In this document: one piece after another, positions 22,608 to 30,811 of the stretch
Numbering within the stretch: position 1 is the stretch's first letter
Layout of the letters: each line of letters starts with the position of its first letter
Source of the DNA: a virus
Direction: 5' to 3' (one strand)
Length of the DNA: 61,439 bases
IMG/VR virus record: IMGVR_UViG_3300043256_000338
Span: 1 to 61,439 of that record
The notes under the pieces: model-generated
Database searches by the model: none
Told to the model about the DNA's origin: nothing
Seen by the model: only the letters and a program-made list of their open reading frames with translations
Made by a program: the position numbers and the translations under genes

Positions 22608-22892
22608 AGAAGGAAGTTGAGTTGCCCCTCGGCCGGGGTCAACCGGCGCGTTTTACGGGCGGGCCGCCCGGGTCAATGCTCACCAGAGTTAGCGCTTCGG
22701 CTATTACCGGGCGCCTCAATCACGTGGAATCGAACCCCGCTCCCTTCGCACTAGCCCTCGACCAACGAGCCGGAATTGCACCGGCATTATCTTGAAAGAC
22801 CGGCAACAGCACGGCGAATGCCCGGCCCCTACCACTGCCGCCCCGGGGCATCGAGGCTCTCCAGCAACGGATTGCCACGCCGGCTTCCTCCT

Positions 22893-23129
22893 CTAGTCGT
22901 AGTTGAACTTCCAACGCATCGTACCGGTCATCTCGTCGATCTCGCGAGAGAGCCCCCCACGGACAGCGCGGAGGTCTGCCAGCGTGAGCTCGATCATGGC
23001 GCCCTCGCCACCGTATTTCCGGACGATCGCCGCAAGTACCTTCAGGTGATCGATCTGAGCTTGCCCACGAAGCCGGCGACGGCCCGTCCCATCATCACGA
23101 CCCGGCGGGCCGACAGGCTCATGGACCAT
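22893..23129 (-). CDS. Hypothetical protein, 78 aa
   Basis: Not recognised. Helical protein with a basic N-terminus and HLKVLAAIVRKYGGEGAMIE, then LTLADLRAVRGGLSREIDEM. Overlaps the upstream gene by 11 bases; no clear ribosome binding site, so translation may be coupled. Confidence 0.5.
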   Translation of the reverse strand: MVHEPVGPPGRDDGTGRRRLRGQAQIDHLKVLAAIVRKYGGEGAMIELTLADLRAVRGGLSREIDEMTGTMRWKFNYD

Positions 23130-23493
23130 CGTAATCGAGGATCTTGATGAAAGATGTCAGGATGTTGACCAGCCAGGCGTCTGCTATTGCCTCAACCTCG
23201 GGACGCGGGTCGATCTGCGCACACGCGTGACGGCAGCGAGCTAGCGCATCGCCAAGCCTTTCTGTGGCGTAGTCGTTGAGTTTTCTCTCTACCATCCCCT
23301 CGAAGAGAACCTGCTCGAGGTGGGCCAGTCTATCGAGTAAAAGCTGGCTGACCGCAGCCTCTCTTAGTTCATTCTGGTCGTGGAGAACTAGTAGTGACTC
23401 AGCTTTGGCACGATTGCGAAATATCCTCATGTTCTCTTTGTGGGTAGCAATCGCATTCTTGATGTACTGGTGCGCTTTGTTTCGGTCGCTCAT
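23119..23493 (-). CDS. Hypothetical protein, 124 aa
   Basis: Not recognised. Nearly all helical and probably a coiled coil (HKENMRIFRNRAKAESLLVL, QLLLDRLAHLEQVLFEGMVE). ATG 23493 overlaps the upstream stop by four bases. Confidence 0.55.
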   Translation of the reverse strand: MSDRNKAHQYIKNAIATHKENMRIFRNRAKAESLLVLHDQNELREAAVSQLLLDRLAHLEQVLFEGMVERKLNDYATERLGDALARCRHACAQIDPRPEVEAIADAWLVNILTSFIKILDYDGP

Positions 23494-23675
23494 TCCTCTT
23501 CTCCTTCCACCGGAGGGACAACCCACCCATCAGCTCGCAGCCAGGCAATGGCCTTGTTCTGCGCCGCGAGCATGGTCAGCGACGAATCTTGGCGCTGCAG
23601 TTCAGTTCGACGCGAGATGATTCGACGTCGGATAGGGCCGTTGATATCGCGTAGGGTCATGGCGGTCTCCTTCAT
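23490..23675 (-). CDS. Hypothetical protein, 61 aa
   Basis: Not recognised. Basic helical N-terminus (DINGPIRRRIISRRTELQRQ), then NKAIAWLRADGWVVPPVEGE. ATG 23675 has GAGGAGGAAGCT directly upstream. First gene after the dyad promoter near 23712-23733. Confidence 0.55.
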   Translation of the reverse strand: MKETAMTLRDINGPIRRRIISRRTELQRQDSSLTMLAAQNKAIAWLRADGWVVPPVEGEEE

Positions 23676-23711
23676 AGCTTCCTCCTCCTGCTGCTCGACA
23701 CACTCAAGAGT

Positions 23712-23739
23712 ACGATACTCCGACGGTTGCGACCACTAG
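23712..23739 (-). promoter_or_regulatory. Promoter C with 7-2-7 dyad
   Basis: The minus strand has GTCGCAA-CC-GTCGGAG (23718-23733) immediately followed by the -10-like TATCGT. It sits 42 bases before ATG 23675 in a 60-bp gap and overlaps the end of the upstream gene. The -35 is poor (TCTAGT), which suggests activator dependence or a weak promoter. Confidence 0.55.
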
Positions 23740-24038
23740 AAAGGGGCGCCATCGTCCTTCCAGCGGTCACAACCATCAGGTCTTACATGCTTTGGAACAT
23801 CGTCATCCCAGGAGACACAGAACCCAGAAGCAAAGTAGTCACAGCATTGGCAGGCTCGCGACGCCTCCGAGGCGTCCATCGCCCCTTGGAGCGCCAGCAG
23901 GATCCCGGTAGCGGCGGCCTTCGGGTAGGCGGCCTCCAGGGCCGCCCGGGCGCCCCGTAGCACGAGATCGCGCTGCCCGGGGGTCATCCTGGGGGGCTCG
24001 CCCGGCGCCTGCCCCAGGAACCCCTCGAGCGTCGTCAT
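23736..24038 (-). CDS. Hypothetical Cys-containing protein, 100 aa
   Basis: Not recognised. Contains ACQCCDYFASGFCVSWDDDV and a last Cys in RPDGCDRWKDD, a pattern suggesting a metal-binding knuckle of the small CC-x-F-x(n)-C type seen in phage proteins. ATG 24038 overlaps the upstream stop by four bases. Confidence 0.55.
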   Translation of the reverse strand: MTTLEGFLGQAPGEPPRMTPGQRDLVLRGARAALEAAYPKAAATGILLALQGAMDASEASRACQCCDYFASGFCVSWDDDVPKHVRPDGCDRWKDDGAPF

Positions 24039-24712
24039 TCCTCTTCTGCCGGCTCGGGTGGCTCGGGCGGACACAAATTCTCCGGAATCGGCATCGGATC
24101 CCCGCAGTCGTGGCAGCACAGGCCTCCGCTGACCTCTTCCGGGTCGTCCTCCGCTTCGGAGTCCTCGGTGGCGGTCACAACCTTCCCGGTATTGAGAAGC
24201 CCCTGTACGACAGCGTCGCGCGCCTCTTTGGCGGCCGCGCTTAGAGGATCGGGCGACTCCGGGCCTTCCTGGGCAACAACGGGAAGGTGGTCCCCATCGT
24301 GCTGGCAGCAGGCAGCACAGCGAGCGTCCTCGCGCATCCCCTTCTCCAGCGGAGCCCCGACACAGGTCGCCATAGCGCCGCAGCTATGGCAGATCGGTGG
24401 GTCCGGCCAAGACAGCTTCACCCGGAGCGAGCCATCGTCCTTGATTCCGCGAGCAGAGAGCCTCGACCCCAGAAGCTCCTTCATCTCCGCAACCGAGACG
24501 ACCGTCTCGTTGCCGAGCTTCAAGACCACGGCCGACAGGATCAGCTGCTGAGACTGCATCTCTGATCGGAGCTTGCAGTTGAGCGCGTTGACCCTACCAA
24601 GGACGGCCGACGTTTGGTTCAGTTCCTTCATCATGCCCTGATGCTGCTTGGTGATGGCTACGATCAGATCCCGTAGTTCGCGCTTGCTCTTCGTTCTCAG
24701 GTTGATTTGCAT
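24035..24712 (-). CDS. Coiled-coil / zinc-binding protein, 225 aa
   Basis: Not recognised. Helical N-terminal half (KSKRELRDLIVAITKQHQGM and following). The second half has two zinc-type pairs (CHSCG and later CCHDCG) and CAACCQHDG, with acidic Pro/Glu-rich linkers. The start is uncertain: ATG 24712 lies 119 bases inside the SF2 helicase gene, ATG 24760 has a better ribosome binding site but overlaps more, and ATG 24634 overlaps least. I prefer 24712 because coding quality starts there. Confidence 0.5.
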   Translation of the reverse strand: MQINLRTKSKRELRDLIVAITKQHQGMMKELNQTSAVLGRVNALNCKLRSEMQSQQLILSAVVLKLGNETVVSVAEMKELLGSRLSARGIKDDGSLRVKLSWPDPPICHSCGAMATCVGAPLEKGMREDARCAACCQHDGDHLPVVAQEGPESPDPLSAAAKEARDAVVQGLLNTGKVVTATEDSEAEDDPEEVSGGLCCHDCGDPMPIPENLCPPEPPEPAEEE

Positions 24713-26366
24713 CGGATTCAACCCGTTCTCTCTTGAAGATGGCGTCGACGACTCGGTCATACTTCCCGTCCTTCTGAATGATGATCTGCGTTGGTACCAA
24801 GAGCTCTGAGATTCGGTCCAGCGCTTCGGACACGCTGTCCGGGACTGGCAAGCCACCACGGAGTTTCCACCAGTCGTGAGCCTTCCTGAGAGCGAACCCC
24901 GTGTGCTCAAAACAAACCCAGTCATTGACTTGCTGCATGCCGCACCGGTATGACACACGCATCGAGTCTATTTTCCCTTTCTTTGAATGCCTCGAGAAGG
25001 AAACGGTTGAGCAATCGACCGTGTACTTCGGATTATCATGCACCGTGAAATCTACTGGAGCAAGCCCGTCGGCGTAGTTGGTGTTCTTCGACTCAGGGGA
25101 CTCCCGATGGAAAACGTGGCCACAGCCAGGGCATTTCACGGCCCCGAGCGAAACGATGAGCGAGCAGTCGGGGCATGCCTTTACCGGGGCCTCGCCATCG
25201 CCCTTCGCCCCGCTGTCCGTGATCTTGATGTCATTGATCGGGCCGTGCCGGAAAACGTTCTCTCCGTAGTCGAGAACCAAGCAGTTTTCCTTGCCCGGGA
25301 ACGTCCGCATTCCGCGGCCCATGATCTGCACGTAGAGCGAGGTCGACTGCGTCGGGCGCATCACAGCGAGCAGGTCGCAGCGCTGCCAGTTGAACCCGGT
25401 GGTCAGCACGCCGACGTTTACCAAACAGGTAAGGTCGCCCGCTTTCGCGTCACGGATGATCCTGCGCCGATCTTCCTTCGGTGTGGAACCGATAACCATC
25501 TCTGCGCTGATACCGGCCGCCCGAACCTGCTCGAGGATCTTGTTGGCGTGAGCGATCCCACACGCGAACACGAGCCAATGTTTCCGCTCTTCCTGGGTCG
25601 CCATCCGGATCATCTCGTTCACCGCACACCGGACGTTGTCGCCGGCGATCGCCGCGGCCTCGAGCTCACCTGGCTTGTAGTCGCCACGGGAGGATCCGAC
25701 CCCGGACGTGTCGATCGTCTCCTTGGGCAGTTTGGCGATCAGCGAGGCAAGGTAGTTGTCGTCGATCAGTTTCTTGAGGGACACGTCGTAGGCGATGTCC
25801 GTGAAGATACGCCCTTCACCCTTGTGTAGAAGACCACCCTCGAGTCGAAACGGCGTCGCCGTGTACCCGAGGATCTTCAGCTTCGGGTTCCGCTCCTTCA
25901 GCCAGGCGAGATAGCTCCGGTACCTACCCTCGCCAGACTTCGGGAGCATGTGGCACTCATCGATCAGGACCAGGTCGAAGTCCCCGAGCGCCTCCGCGGT
26001 CCGTGTGTCCGCTTCCTTGTCATCCTTTTCGAGCCTTGGCCAGACCGACTGGATCCCAGCGAAGATCACCGACGAATCAGTGTCGCGGCGCCCGATCCCG
26101 GCGGAGTAAATCCCAATCGGCGCGAGCAAGCCCCACTGGCCGACGAACTCGTTGTAGTTCTGTTCGATCAGCTCCTTGACGTGAGTCAGGATGACCACCC
26201 GCTGACAGGGCCACTGCTCGATCGTTCGGCGGACGAATTCCGCGATGATCAGCGACTTCCCACCTCCGGTCGGCACCACGAATAGCGGATTGCCAATCCG
26301 GAGCTGAAAATAGTTGAAGTGCGCCTTGATGCACGCTTCCTGATAATCACGAGGTACTAGGCCCAA
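24594..26366 (-). CDS. SF2 DEAD/DEAH-box helicase (restriction-enzyme-type fold)
   Basis: ATP-dependent DNA helicase or translocase for phage replication or recombination. From TTG 26366 (590 aa) it has a Q-like motif PRDYQEACI, Walker A PTGGGKS at about 32-38 and the DECH box at 136-139 (LIDECHM). GYTATPF (motif III), the C-terminal RecA lobe with LVNVGVLTTGFN and a QIMGRGMRTFPG arginine-finger motif VI follow. A zinc ribbon (CPDC, CPGC) comes next. TTG has AGGAAAGG upstream and limits overlap with the previous gene to 20 bases; the frame stays open to 26426. The last 40 codons overlap the next gene in another frame and look poorly conserved. Confidence 0.85.
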   Translation of the reverse strand: MGLVPRDYQEACIKAHFNYFQLRIGNPLFVVPTGGGKSLIIAEFVRRTIEQWPCQRVVILTHVKELIEQNYNEFVGQWGLLAPIGIYSAGIGRRDTDSSVIFAGIQSVWPRLEKDDKEADTRTAEALGDFDLVLIDECHMLPKSGEGRYRSYLAWLKERNPKLKILGYTATPFRLEGGLLHKGEGRIFTDIAYDVSLKKLIDDNYLASLIAKLPKETIDTSGVGSSRGDYKPGELEAAAIAGDNVRCAVNEMIRMATQEERKHWLVFACGIAHANKILEQVRAAGISAEMVIGSTPKEDRRRIIRDAKAGDLTCLVNVGVLTTGFNWQRCDLLAVMRPTQSTSLYVQIMGRGMRTFPGKENCLVLDYGENVFRHGPINDIKITDSGAKGDGEAPVKACPDCSLIVSLGAVKCPGCGHVFHRESPESKNTNYADGLAPVDFTVHDNPKYTVDCSTVSFSRHSKKGKIDSMRVSYRCGMQQVNDWVCFEHTGFALRKAHDWWKLRGGLPVPDSVSEALDRISELLVPTQIIIQKDGKYDRVVDAIFKRERVESDANQPENEEQARTTGSDRSHHQAASGHDEGTEPNVGRPW

Positions 26367-26724
26367 CGGGCAAGTCCTTTCCTTCGGCTGCCCCCGTTGT
26401 CCTCGACTCGTAGTAGTCGCGAACAATCGAAATCACGACCTCTTGCGCTTCCTTGTCGTCGGCCAGATACTCCGCGAGTGACGGAGAATCGACCGTCACA
26501 CCAGAGAACTCATGCTCCTCCACCTCGGGGAACGCCCGACGTAGAACCTGAGCCACCATCCGTTGGAGCATGGTCTTGGTAGAGCCGTAGTCGTCGCCGA
26601 CCCCGCGACTCTGCCAGACGCGCTCACCCGGAGGAAGATAGCGTACCACCACCCGATCCCCTCCGAACATCTCATCCTTCTTGGGGCTCTTCGCGGAGCT
26701 CGAGATCTTGACCTCAATCATCAC
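26347..26724 (-). CDS. Hypothetical protein, 125 aa
   Basis: Not recognised. A basic beta-type N-terminus (IEVKISSSAKSPKKDEMFGG) is followed by a helical acidic region. It sits between the two helicase genes and may be an accessory factor. Start at ATG 26724 or 26721. Confidence 0.5.
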   Translation of the reverse strand: MMIEVKISSSAKSPKKDEMFGGDRVVVRYLPPGERVWQSRGVGDDYGSTKTMLQRMVAQVLRRAFPEVEEHEFSGVTVDSPSLAEYLADDKEAQEVVISIVRDYYESRTTGAAEGKDLPVGPSTS

Positions 26725-26725
26725 C

Positions 26726-27844
26726 TCATCCTCTCTGGATTGTCAGGCGCTCGCTCGCACGCGTGCAAGCAGTGTAGCGCCACCTAAGAACGTCGTACTT
26801 GGCATCATCGAAAACAAACACGTTTGACCACTCACTCCCCTGAGCCTTGTGGCAAGTCAGCGCATAAGCGAAGTCGAACAGATGCATGTTGTTCGCGTCC
26901 GCCTCGACATGAGCCTCGCGATCCGGCTGCTTCCCGAAGCCGCCCTTGTGGACCCTTATGTCCAGCAGGCGCCCGGACCAGTCGTCTTTGAGCAGACACT
27001 TGAACCCAAGGTCGATTGGAGTGCAGACGAGTACGCGGAAAATCTCTCCATTGATGACCCCTTTCCGGCGGTTGTTTTTCAGGCACACGACCCGATCGCG
27101 GTCCTTGAGATCACCAGTAAATCCCAGAATCCGGGACCGCCACTCCGCGTTGATCCGGTGACGAGCATGGTTGGTAGCGACAAGGATGACGTCCGAATCA
27201 GCAGCGCGAGCATTGTCGACGACTCGCCCCACAGTGCCCCGAACCACCCATACCCGGTCGGACGTCCAATCCTCAGCCGGAAGCTCACCGTTGCGCACAC
27301 GATATGCGCAATCGATGATTGGATTCCCGGCCGCTTGACGATGGATCTTCTCGAGCACGAAATCCGGGTTCTTCATGATCTCCGGATCGGTGCCGACCGG
27401 AGGCAGCTGGCCGTGGTCGCCGACGAACAGCACCGGCAGTCCGAGCTCAACCACGTCGTCGTGAACGACGTGGTTGATCATAGATGCCTCATCGATGATC
27501 AGGCCCGACGGGTACCTATGCAGGCCCTCCTTTGCATCGAACTCTGGGTTCCCATGCTCATCCATCCCCTTGTAGTTGTACGCGAAGGAATGGATCGTCG
27601 ACGCGGGGAGCCCTTTGCGCCTCAGTACTGAGACAGCCTTCCCGGTCGGTGCGAGGACAGACCAATTCTCGAACGTGTCATGCTCTATCAGGGCAGAAAT
27701 GAGCGTGGTCTTGCCCGTCCCAGCCAGCCCAGACATCGTCTGGCTCATCGGTGCACCACCAGGGATGGCGAGGCACCAAGCCACTATGCCATCGCGAACT
27801 TGGATCTGGTCTTCCGACAGTTCCAGGGCTTCGTCCTTACTCAT
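26726..27844 (-). CDS. SF1 helicase, RecD/Dda-like
   Basis: DNA helicase of superfamily 1. Walker A GLAGTGKT at 39-46, motif Ia APTGKA, IDEAS at 117-121 (motif II), VGDHGQLPPVG (motif III) and a C-terminal YALTCHKAQGSEW with YTACTRA at the end (motifs V-VI). The 372-aa size fits phage Dda-type helicases. ATG 27844 has GAGGAGG nine bases upstream and overlaps the nuclease stop by 8 bases. Works with the nuclease, SSB and ATPase encoded upstream. Confidence 0.88.
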   Translation of the reverse strand: MSKDEALELSEDQIQVRDGIVAWCLAIPGGAPMSQTMSGLAGTGKTTLISALIEHDTFENWSVLAPTGKAVSVLRRKGLPASTIHSFAYNYKGMDEHGNPEFDAKEGLHRYPSGLIIDEASMINHVVHDDVVELGLPVLFVGDHGQLPPVGTDPEIMKNPDFVLEKIHRQAAGNPIIDCAYRVRNGELPAEDWTSDRVWVVRGTVGRVVDNARAADSDVILVATNHARHRINAEWRSRILGFTGDLKDRDRVVCLKNNRRKGVINGEIFRVLVCTPIDLGFKCLLKDDWSGRLLDIRVHKGGFGKQPDREAHVEADANNMHLFDFAYALTCHKAQGSEWSNVFVFDDAKYDVLRWRYTACTRASERLTIQRG

Positions 27845-28826
27845 TTTCTTCATCCTCCTCGTGAACCAGGAGTTTGCCGGCCGAGTCGATGAACTGGACT
27901 CCATTCCGGTCGCGGTAGTAGACAGCCCGGCCAGCAAGATCGGCGTCCACCGGATCCCACGGCAGCAGGCTCGGGATGAACAGGTGCTTGGAACAGCCTT
28001 TGCGCTGCTCGGCAACGTCCAGGCGGCGCTGCCAGTGCTCGCAGAACCACGTCCCGTCCTCGAGCGGGGTCACCGACGTGCAAGTCCGACAGTTGCGCTC
28101 GAGCTCCTCGACCCGCTCGAAGTGGCACACGCCGCGGTGGTCGCAGAATTTGCACTCGATCCGGGTCGGATCTTCTTGGATGCGTGACAGCGGCTCCGGG
28201 GAGCCGACGATCAGCTCCGCGCGGTGCATGATCGCGTCCGCCTCCACCTTGTCGTAGCGAACTCGCTCCGAATAGATCTGGTCCGTCTCCTTGCAGACCA
28301 TGACGTAATAGGCCCGCGAGACGTCCCAGCCACGCTCGCGAAAGCCATGCATGTACGTTTGCATCTGAGCGTAGTGCTTGGGATTCGCCTTTTGGACACC
28401 ACCCTTCAACATCGCCTTGAACCATTTGGTGTTCGATGTCTTGCACTCGAAGACGTGCCAGGACTTCGGCGCGTCTGGGAATCCCTTGCCCACCCCATCG
28501 CAGGAGCCACCAAAGTGGCCGCCGAACCAGCTGAACCGCCACTGCTCCTTCGACTCTGGATCGATGGCCTCGAGCTCGATGCCGATCGCCTTCAGGTCGT
28601 CGACAACCCAGTCCTCCTCAATGTCGCCACGCTTGAACAGTCGGAGCAGGCGTCCACCGAACTTCCTGGCCACAGCCCACCGGAACCCGTACCAGAGATG
28701 GCGGTTGCAAGCGGACCCGATGATTGAGGCGCCGAGATGGGGACGCCTCCAGTCCTCGGCAACCTTCTCGTAGTGGCGATAGATCAGGTTCCCGAGCTTG
28801 TCGCCTATCTCTGGCAGCTTCGCCAC
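27837..28826 (-). CDS. PD-(D/E)XK nuclease (Cas4/RecB-like), GTG start
   Basis: A 329-aa exonuclease-type protein. The core has the metal-binding Asp in GGSCDGVGKG, ECKT in HVFECKTSNTKW (the ExK motif) and QMQTYMHGF, the QxxxY motif. Cys residues in CKFCDHRGVCHF and CRTC in the second half could hold an iron-sulphur cluster as in RecB/Cas4 nucleases. GTG 28826 follows the upstream stop by five bases. The very basic sequence further upstream in this frame is noise. Likely produces ends for recombination or degrades host DNA. Confidence 0.8.
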   Translation of the reverse strand: MAKLPEIGDKLGNLIYRHYEKVAEDWRRPHLGASIIGSACNRHLWYGFRWAVARKFGGRLLRLFKRGDIEEDWVVDDLKAIGIELEAIDPESKEQWRFSWFGGHFGGSCDGVGKGFPDAPKSWHVFECKTSNTKWFKAMLKGGVQKANPKHYAQMQTYMHGFRERGWDVSRAYYVMVCKETDQIYSERVRYDKVEADAIMHRAELIVGSPEPLSRIQEDPTRIECKFCDHRGVCHFERVEELERNCRTCTSVTPLEDGTWFCEHWQRRLDVAEQRKGCSKHLFIPSLLPWDPVDADLAGRAVYYRDRNGVQFIDSAGKLLVHEEDEENE

Positions 28827-28830
28827 AGCT

Positions 28831-29352
28831 CTACTTGCCCCAGGGGGGCGTCGCGGACTCGGCCGGTGCAGCACCGCTGCTAGCCGAAGCACCGCTCGGC
28901 CCCGGCGTCGGGGTACCGCTACCGGTTGCGCCGAACCGCTTGGCGATGGCGTCGTAGCCCTTGATATCGTTCCCCTCGCCGAATTTCTCGGTCGCTGGCT
29001 TGTAGACGACCCGGACAGCCAGCGGCTTGAAGTGGAGCTCCTGCGAATCGGTGATAGGGGGGGACCCCACCGCATGGCAGATCGCCGAGAGCTCGCTACT
29101 CGCGATCTCTTCAGCCTTCGCGCTGTCATTCCAGAGGTTCAGCCTAGCCCACACCTTCCGTCCTTTGTGCTGCGGGTGGCGAGACTCGTCGATCGCGAAC
29201 ACGATCTCGAGGTACTTGTTTTTGCCACCAGCTTTTGCATCCTTGATCTCGCTCTCGGTCGCGACCATTGCATACCACCCAGTGGGGAGAGGCTCTATCG
29301 GTCGTGCCGGATCCACTTTGTTCGGGTCGAACTCTGCACCTAGATGCGCCAT
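28831..29352 (-). CDS. DUF669 single-stranded DNA-binding protein
   Basis: Phage SSB-type protein. The 173-aa sequence has PTGWYAMVATESEIKDAKAG and KYLEIVFAIDE, the usual DUF669 signature, an OB-fold core, and a Gly/Pro/Ala/Ser-rich C-terminal tail ending in PPWGK. The tail is typical of SSBs that recruit partners. It follows the ATPase gene by six bases. Confidence 0.82.
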   Translation of the reverse strand: MAHLGAEFDPNKVDPARPIEPLPTGWYAMVATESEIKDAKAGGKNKYLEIVFAIDESRHPQHKGRKVWARLNLWNDSAKAEEIASSELSAICHAVGSPPITDSQELHFKPLAVRVVYKPATEKFGEGNDIKGYDAIAKRFGATGSGTPTPGPSGASASSGAAPAESATPPWGK

Positions 29353-29358
29353 GTCGGT

Positions 29359-30162
29359 CTAGCCTTCCTGATTCGGGAGGCTCGCCGAATGAGCCGCCGC
29401 GATCGCGTTTTGAAACACCATCCAGGGCTGCTCCTTGGGAAGCACGAGCTCGGACGGCAGTGAGTACCTGTTTTTCGCTTGCCAGGCAGGACGCGCCTCA
29501 GTGAACACGACACGTTCCCCTTGCCCTACGCCGCGCGAGCGTTCCTTGTTGAAGCCCGCGTCCTCCTTCACGATGTATGCACGGTAGTTGCAGAACAGCA
29601 GCGCATCGGACCAGTCGTGGACCAGTGCCGCGAGATTGTCACGGAGACGCAGCTTCCACCGGTCGTAGCTGTCCGAGTCCGGGTTCTCGAACTTCTTCGA
29701 TTCGCAGTGGGCCAGAAGAAGGATGATCATCCCCTTCTTGTTGCGTAGCCAGTCGAGGCCGGTCAGCAGGACCCGGAACTCGTCGAGCGCATACCCGTAG
29801 CCCTTGCCATAGCCGAAGGCCTCGATGTCAGCCTTGCCGTACTTCTCCGCCGTGTGGGTGTGGAGCAAGGGCTCCGCGAAGTCGAGCGTGTCGATGACCA
29901 CCGTCTGGTAGTCGTGGTCCTCAGATGCCAGCACGGTGACACAGTCAATGATCTCCTGCCAGGTCTTCACAACGGGTTCTTCGGGGCGAAGCTCGAATCG
30001 TTCGAAGTCGAGCGAACCCTGACCCTCTTCGGTCATGATGAAAATGGGCCTTGGCGCGGACGCCGCGAAGCTTGTCTTCCCGATCCCTCCCACCCCGTAC
30101 AGAACGACCTTCGGCGGCAGGAGGCGCTGCCCCTTCGCGATCGACTCGAGTGATACCGCCAT
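29359..30162 (-). CDS. Sak4-like AAA ATPase / ssDNA annealing protein
   Basis: A 267-aa RecA-fold ATPase with Walker A GVGGIGKT at 23-30 and Walker B VVIDTLDF near 88. Gene order ATPase, DUF669 SSB, nuclease and helicase matches Sak4-type single-strand annealing recombinases with their SSB. This is the phage recombination core. ATG 30162 overlaps the stop of the 41-codon gene by one base (TAATG). Confidence 0.8.
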   Translation of the reverse strand: MAVSLESIAKGQRLLPPKVVLYGVGGIGKTSFAASAPRPIFIMTEEGQGSLDFERFELRPEEPVVKTWQEIIDCVTVLASEDHDYQTVVIDTLDFAEPLLHTHTAEKYGKADIEAFGYGKGYGYALDEFRVLLTGLDWLRNKKGMIILLLAHCESKKFENPDSDSYDRWKLRLRDNLAALVHDWSDALLFCNYRAYIVKEDAGFNKERSRGVGQGERVVFTEARPAWQAKNRYSLPSELVLPKEQPWMVFQNAIAAAHSASLPNQEG

Positions 30163-30287
30163 TACCGTCCTTCCATTTCGTTGAGGACCGCACGAAGCAG
30201 TTCCTTGGCTCGGGCTAGTGCCTCGCTGTCATCGAGGAGCCGGGCGACTTCGAGGAAGCCGCGGATGTCTTCTAGGATTTGTCCCAT
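30162..30287 (-). CDS. Hypothetical helical protein, 41 aa
   Basis: A small gene between the ATPase and the gene at 30715. ATG 30287 overlaps the upstream TGA (TGATG) and its TAA overlaps the next ATG (TAATG), so coupling on both sides supports it. The product is one long amphipathic helix (LEDIRGFLEVARLLDDSEAL) with acidic and basic faces. Confidence 0.55.
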   Translation of the reverse strand: MGQILEDIRGFLEVARLLDDSEALARAKELLRAVLNEMEGR

Positions 30288-30715
30288 CAGATCACCACCA
30301 GCGTCTTCAGCTCCACCGAGACCTTGCCAGGTTTTCGCTGGATCACGACCGCTGCTTCGAGGTACAGGTCACGATTGCTCTTCTCGAGCGCCGCGATCGC
30401 CTTTGCAACCGGAGCATGTTTCGTGCTGAAACACCTCCAGAACAGATTAGAGCCGAGCGATTTCTTGACAGCGGGGATACGATCCTCGATCACCGACACG
30501 TACACGTTCTGTTTGAGCGTCAGCTTCGCGGAGCCAAAGGCGCCGTCGGTCGCGAATGACTGCGAGCCGGCCGGCTTCGAGAAGCCGGTAGCCTTCACAA
30601 TCTCTTCCTCGACTCGGATGCGTTGTTCCTTTGCAAACTCCTCAGCCTTCTGCGCCGTCTCCAGTTGACACGACAGCTCGAAAAGCCGGCGTTCCGGCGT
30701 GGCGACCTCCGTCAT
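30287..30715 (-). CDS. Recombination-module protein, 142 aa
   Basis: Not recognised by family. A helical N-terminus with a coiled coil (LFELSCQLETAQKAEEFAKE) is followed by a globular part including SFATDGAFGSAKLTLKQNVY and a basic end. Its place directly before the Sak4-like ATPase resembles small accessory proteins of phage recombination modules. Promoter H lies 69-96 bp upstream. Confidence 0.55.
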   Translation of the reverse strand: MTEVATPERRLFELSCQLETAQKAEEFAKEQRIRVEEEIVKATGFSKPAGSQSFATDGAFGSAKLTLKQNVYVSVIEDRIPAVKKSLGSNLFWRCFSTKHAPVAKAIAALEKSNRDLYLEAAVVIQRKPGKVSVELKTLVVI

Positions 30716-30783
30716 GGGGCCTCTTCCCTGGTTGTGGTTGCATGATTTGCAGTGGTCATTGACCGAGCTGCCAGCATTCGAGC

Positions 30784-30811
30784 AGATTACTCCGAGGAAT
30801 GCAACTAGGCT
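30784..30811 (-). promoter_or_regulatory. Promoter H with 7-2-7 dyad
   Basis: The minus strand has GTTGCAT-TC-CTCGGAG (30790-30805) followed at once by the -10-like TAATCT. Lies in the 89-bp gap before the recombination genes and overlaps the stop of the gene at 30805. Confidence 0.5.

Larger units (their letters stand above)
22491..22892. other. 402-bp intergenic regulatory region
   Basis: Holds promoter D (22539-22567) and an intrinsic terminator (22573-22607), so it separates two transcription units. Further upstream (22608-22892) no convincing gene is seen. A 52-codon frame from GTG 22878 to 22720 has a good ribosome binding site (GAGGAGG), but its product looks like translated tRNA-like sequence. 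A tRNA-type T-arm (GGTTCGATTCC, minus strand 22726-22736) and a D-arm-like CTCGTTGGTCGAG (22757-22769) are present. They are too close together for a functional tRNA. Confidence 0.5.

Noticed and set aside
22718-22733. Second parS-like site around CACGTG
   Set aside because: Only the CACGTG core and a few flanking bases match (TCACGTGGAAT). The arms are not symmetric. The same applies to CACGTG near 51668.
22660-22800. tRNA gene on the minus strand
   Set aside because: A T-arm and a D-arm-like element are present, but only about 18 nt lie between them and the acceptor strands pair poorly. The total is near 62 nt, too short for a tRNA.
22720-22878. 52-aa ORF with a good ribosome binding site
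   Set aside because: The predicted peptide (ending AKGAGFDST) looks like translated tRNA-like sequence and there is no sign of protein-type conservation. Kept only as a note in the regional entry.
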